A DNA stretch of 64,000 nucleotides from Nibribacter koreensis (lineage in GTDB: Bacteria; Bacteroidota; Bacteroidia; Cytophagales; Hymenobacteraceae). This document shows, in pieces, positions 61,628 to 64,000 of the stretch; within the stretch, counting starts at the first letter, position 1; every line of letters begins with the position of its first letter. The DNA is taken from contig NZ_BAABGX010000001.1 of the NCBI RefSeq assembly GCF_039541795.1, positions 806,001 to 870,000 on the forward strand, given 5' to 3'. The notes under the pieces are model-generated. The model was not told the DNA's origin. It saw nothing but the letters and a program-made list of their open reading frames with translations, and did not search any database. The translations under genes and the position numbers were made by a program.

Positions 61628-62275
61628 TTAGCTCAAATTAGGGAATGCCCACTTCAGCTTGACGGCCAGCACGCGTATTAGGATGATAATGCCCACGGCT
61701 ACCAAGATAGGCACGTCTCCTGAGATGGTGGCTTTACGCATCAATAGATAGGCTACCCCGCCGGCCAGGCAGGCCGTCGCGTAGATTTCCCTTCTAAAGA
61801 TAAGCGGAATGTCATTGCAGAGAATGTCCCGCACCACGCCGCCAAACACCGCAGACACCACCCCCATGACCAGGGCAATGATGGGGGAAACTCCCATGCG
61901 CAAGGCTTTCTCCATACCCAGGATGGTGAACAGGGCAATCCCGATGGTATCAAACAAGAACATGGTTTTGCGGTACTTCTCCACTTGTTTTCTAAAAAAC
62001 AGCGTCACCATCACAGAGACAAAAACCGTGATGAGCAGCTTCTCTTCCTGTACCCACACCGGCCGTACGTCCAACAGTACATCACGCACCGTTCCGCCGC
62101 CCAAGGCCGTGACAAAGGCTATCACCGAAGCCCCGAACGGATCTAGTTTCTTGGAGGCCGCGGTAAGCGTCCCGCTAATGGCAAACACGAACGTACCCAC
62201 TATGTCAATGGCTGGGATGAGCGCCGAGACCGGAATTTCAGTAATGGGAATATCTGTGATGGGAAGCTGGGGCAT
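61628..62275 (-). CDS. TRIC-family (UPF0126) cation channel protein
   Basis: An integral membrane protein of about 215 residues with seven predicted helices in two similar halves, each carrying the family motif GG(G/V)xxRD: ALGGGTVRDVLLD and FGGVVRDILCND. The bacterial TRIC-type proteins form homotrimeric cation channels. Start set at ATG 62275 (MPQLPITDIPITEIPVSA); the longer frame begins with a TTG. It is divergent from icmF, with palindrome copy 24 in between. Confidence 0.88.
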   Translation of the reverse strand: MPQLPITDIPITEIPVSALIPAIDIVGTFVFAISGTLTAASKKLDPFGASVIAFVTALGGGTVRDVLLDVRPVWVQEEKLLITVFVSVMVTLFFRKQVEKYRKTMFLFDTIGIALFTILGMEKALRMGVSPIIALVMGVVSAVFGGVVRDILCNDIPLIFRREIYATACLAGGVAYLLMRKATISGDVPILVAVGIIILIRVLAVKLKWAFPNLS

Positions 62276-62340
62276 GGCAAAAACATTTGCTGGCAAACTA
62301 CACAAAACCGTTTAAAAGGAAACTCTCCGGCCTGAACGAA

Positions 62341-62384
62341 AGCCATTTTTAGCCTGTTTTCAAGAAACGAAGCCAAAAACGGCT
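62341..62384. repeat. Dispersed palindrome copy 24 (divergent intergenic)
   Basis: Arms AGCCATTTTTAGCCTGTTTT and AACGAAGCCAAAAACGGCT with mismatches. The only copy that lies between two divergent genes (TRIC and icmF). Confidence 0.75.
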
Positions 62385-62461
62385 ATAGAGAGTTTGCGCC
62401 ATCTCCTGCAATCTATCTGAAAATTCGTACTTTCGCCTACCAAACATTAGCAACCTAACAA

Positions 62462-64000
62462 ATGTCAGTTTCTGCTGTTCAGCCGTATAAACCGGTCAAC
62501 CATATTAGAATTGTCACCGCTGCGGCGCTTTTTGACGGCCATGATGCCGCCATTAACATCATGCGCCGCATCATTCAATCCTCGGGTGCCGAGGTGATTC
62601 ACCTGGGTCACAACCGCTCCGTGCAAGAGATTGTGGACTGCGCCATTCAGGAAGACGCCCAGGCCATTGCCATCACCTCCTATCAAGGCGGTCACCTGGA
62701 GTACTTCAAGTATATGTATGACTTGCTCAACGAGCGCGGAAGTGGCCACGTACGCATTTTTGGCGGCGGCGGCGGCGTGATTCTGCCTACAGAGATTGAG
62801 GAATTGCACGGCTATGGCATTGCTAGAATCTATTCGCCAGACGACGGACGCGCCATGGGTTTACAGGGCATGATCAACGACATGCTGGAGAAATGCGACT
62901 TCCCGACGGGCCAGAACCTAAATGGCGAAGTGAAGCACCTCATAGACAAAGACGCCAAATCTATTGCCCGATTGATTTCTGCCGCCGAGAACTTCCCGGA
63001 GGAATTTGCCAAGGTAAAAGAGCAGTTACTAGCGGGTGTTGAGCAGCAAACCGCTAACAATGAATTGGCCACGCCTGTACTGGGCATTACCGGTACGGGT
63101 GGCGCTGGTAAGTCTTCTTTGGTAGATGAACTCGTACGCCGTTTCCTGGCAGATTTTCCAGATAAAAACATTGCTATCATCTCTGTGGACCCATCTAAGC
63201 GCAAAACGGGCGGGGCTTTGCTAGGCGACAGAATACGCATGAACGCCATCAGCAACAGCCGCGTCTACATGCGCTCTTTAGCTACGCGTCAAAGCAACCT
63301 GGCTTTGAGCAAGTATGTGCAAGACGCCGTAGATGTGGTGAAAGCCGCCCAATTTGACCTGATCATTTTGGAGACCTCAGGCATTGGCCAGTCTGATACG
63401 GAGATCATTGAGCATAGCAATGCCAGCTTGTACGTGATGACGCCAGAGTACGGCGCCGCGACCCAGCTGGAGAAGATTGACATGCTGGACTTCGCAGACA
63501 TCATCGCCTTGAACAAGTTTGACAAGCGCGGTGCCCTGGACGCCATCCGGGACGTGAAGAAACAGTACAAGCGCAACCACCAGCTTTGGGACGTAAACGA
63601 TGACGATATCCCGGTGTTCGGGACCATCGCCTCGCAATTCAATGACCCGGGCATGAACCGTCTGTACAAAGCAGTCATTGCTAAAATCACGGAGAAAACC
63701 GGCGTGGCCTTCGCCTCTAATCTGCAGGCGACTGGTGAGATGTCAGAGAAAGTATACATCATCCCTCCTGCCCGCACGCGCTACCTTTCTGAAATTTCTG
63801 AGAACAACCGCGCCTATGACAAGTGGGTGCAGGAACAAGCCAGCGTGGCCCAGAAACTGTACGGCATTCGTCAGTCCATTGAGGCCATCCAAGCCATTGA
63901 GGTTGAAGATAAAGACCGCCTGATTAAAGGCTTAGAGTACGCCTTTGAAGAAACCGCTTTAAAACTGGACGGCCAAAACAAGAAGCTGTTGGAGCAATGG
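62462..64000 (+). CDS. icmF: Fused acyl-CoA mutase with G-protein chaperone (IcmF type), 5' part
   Basis: The gene starts at ATG 62462 and runs off the right edge with the frame open, so about 513 codons are visible of what is normally about 1100. Residues about 10-150 are the B12-binding domain (ALFDGHDAAINIMRRI, with DGH in place for cobalamin; AITSYQGGHLEYF; FGGGGGV). Residues about 200-420 form the MeaB-like GTPase domain with P-loop GITGTGGAGKSSLVDEL, VDPSKRKTGGALLGDR and NKFDKRG. The mutase domain is downstream, outside the window. IcmF interconverts isobutyryl-CoA and n-butyryl-CoA (or related acyl-CoAs) using adenosylcobalamin; the gene would therefore need a B12 supply. Confidence 0.93.
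   Translation, partial: MSVSAVQPYKPVNHIRIVTAAALFDGHDAAINIMRRIIQSSGAEVIHLGHNRSVQEIVDCAIQEDAQAIAITSYQGGHLEYFKYMYDLLNERGSGHVRIFGGGGGVILPTEIEELHGYGIARIYSPDDGRAMGLQGMINDMLEKCDFPTGQNLNGEVKHLIDKDAKSIARLISAAENFPEEFAKVKEQLLAGVEQQTANNELATPVLGITGTGGAGKSSLVDELVRRFLADFPDKNIAIISVDPSKRKTGGALLGDRIRMNAISNSRVYMRSLATRQSNLALSKYVQDAVDVVKAAQFDLIILETSGIGQSDTEIIEHSNASLYVMTPEYGAATQLEKIDMLDFADIIALNKFDKRGALDAIRDVKKQYKRNHQLWDVNDDDIPVFGTIASQFNDPGMNRLYKAVIAKITEKTGVAFASNLQATGEMSEKVYIIPPARTRYLSEISENNRAYDKWVQEQASVAQKLYGIRQSIEAIQAIEVEDKDRLIKGLEYAFEETALKLDGQNKKLLEQW

Noticed and set aside
62465..63777. Antisense frames opposite icmF
   Set aside because: The plus strand encodes a continuous, well conserved B12-binding and GTPase protein from 62462 to the window edge. 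Its frame has no stop, so it is easily overlooked, but it is clearly the real gene.

Overview
The window looks like a chromosome segment of a Bacteroidota bacterium, most likely order Cytophagales, family Hymenobacteraceae (Rufibacter/Pontibacter/Hymenobacter type). I infer this from: a secreted protease with a type IX secretion (T9SS) sorting domain; a PorE-like OmpA protein; families common in this phylum (DUF4159, DUF2911, DUF1622, DUF4268); promoters of the Bacteroidota form TTG-N20-22-TAnnTTTG instead of -35/-10 boxes; starts without clear Shine-Dalgarno sequences; and roughly half G+C. No phage, IS element, rRNA operon or CRISPR array is visible, and most genes are core or metabolic. The genus is a guess.

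Layout. 1-3 kb: end of a TPR gene, secG, groES-groEL, with a possible sigma-54 promoter before groES. 3-6.3 kb (minus): lipoprotein, GH25 muramidase, POT peptide transporter. 6.5-13.4 kb (plus): pckA, rsmE, a DUF4159 gene, smc. 13.5-17.4 kb (minus): acyltransferase, outer-membrane protein, patatin, MBL hydrolase, accA. 17.6-18.2 kb: a duplicated tRNA-Asp cassette. 18.2-22 kb: SRAP protein, DEAD-like helicase, a small basic protein and the first of three near-identical cold-shock genes (others at 25.8 and 29.2 kb). 22.3-25 kb: a subtilase with SLH-like repeats plus a T9SS domain. 26-33.8 kb: lytic transglycosylase, ECF sigma/cupin anti-sigma pair, NUDIX, DUF4268, a transmembrane terpene-cyclase-like protein, msrA and small membrane or exported proteins. 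33.9-41.4 kb (minus): serine hydrolase with a GH3 remnant, pseudouridine synthase, thpR, MgtC, a three-gene ABC exporter, DUF2911. 41.5-49.9 kb (minus): glgX-treZ-treY/malQ trehalose operon. 50.2-58.7 kb: gltA, PorE-like protein, queE, folD, carbonic anhydrase, cytochrome c, lepA. 58.9-64 kb: histidine kinase, divergent hxlR/oxidoreductase, TRIC-family protein, and the 5' part of the B12-dependent mutase icmF, which runs off the window.

The most striking non-genic feature is a dispersed family of about 40-bp palindromes. The left half-consensus is CCGTTTTTGGCCTGTTTTC, followed by its inverted partner. I count 24 copies (one degenerate), on average one per 2.7 kb, almost all just downstream of a gene. 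Arms change in a paired way, so the hairpin seems conserved more than the sequence. Several copies sit right after an ordinary terminator, one supplies the start codon of a gene, and another overlaps the 5' end of a second gene. It could be a REP-like element, a terminator or processing hairpin, or a protein-binding site. I did not recognise it as a named family.

How the genes fit together: glgX, treZ and the treY-malQ fusion form a complete glycogen-to-trehalose route. pckA, gltA, accA, icmF and folD serve central carbon, fatty-acid, acyl-CoA and one-carbon metabolism. The helicase, small basic protein and csp genes make a cold/RNA-remodelling neighbourhood. Start codons were moved from the longest open frame wherever a promoter element, a repeat or family N-termini argued for it; this is stated in each entry.
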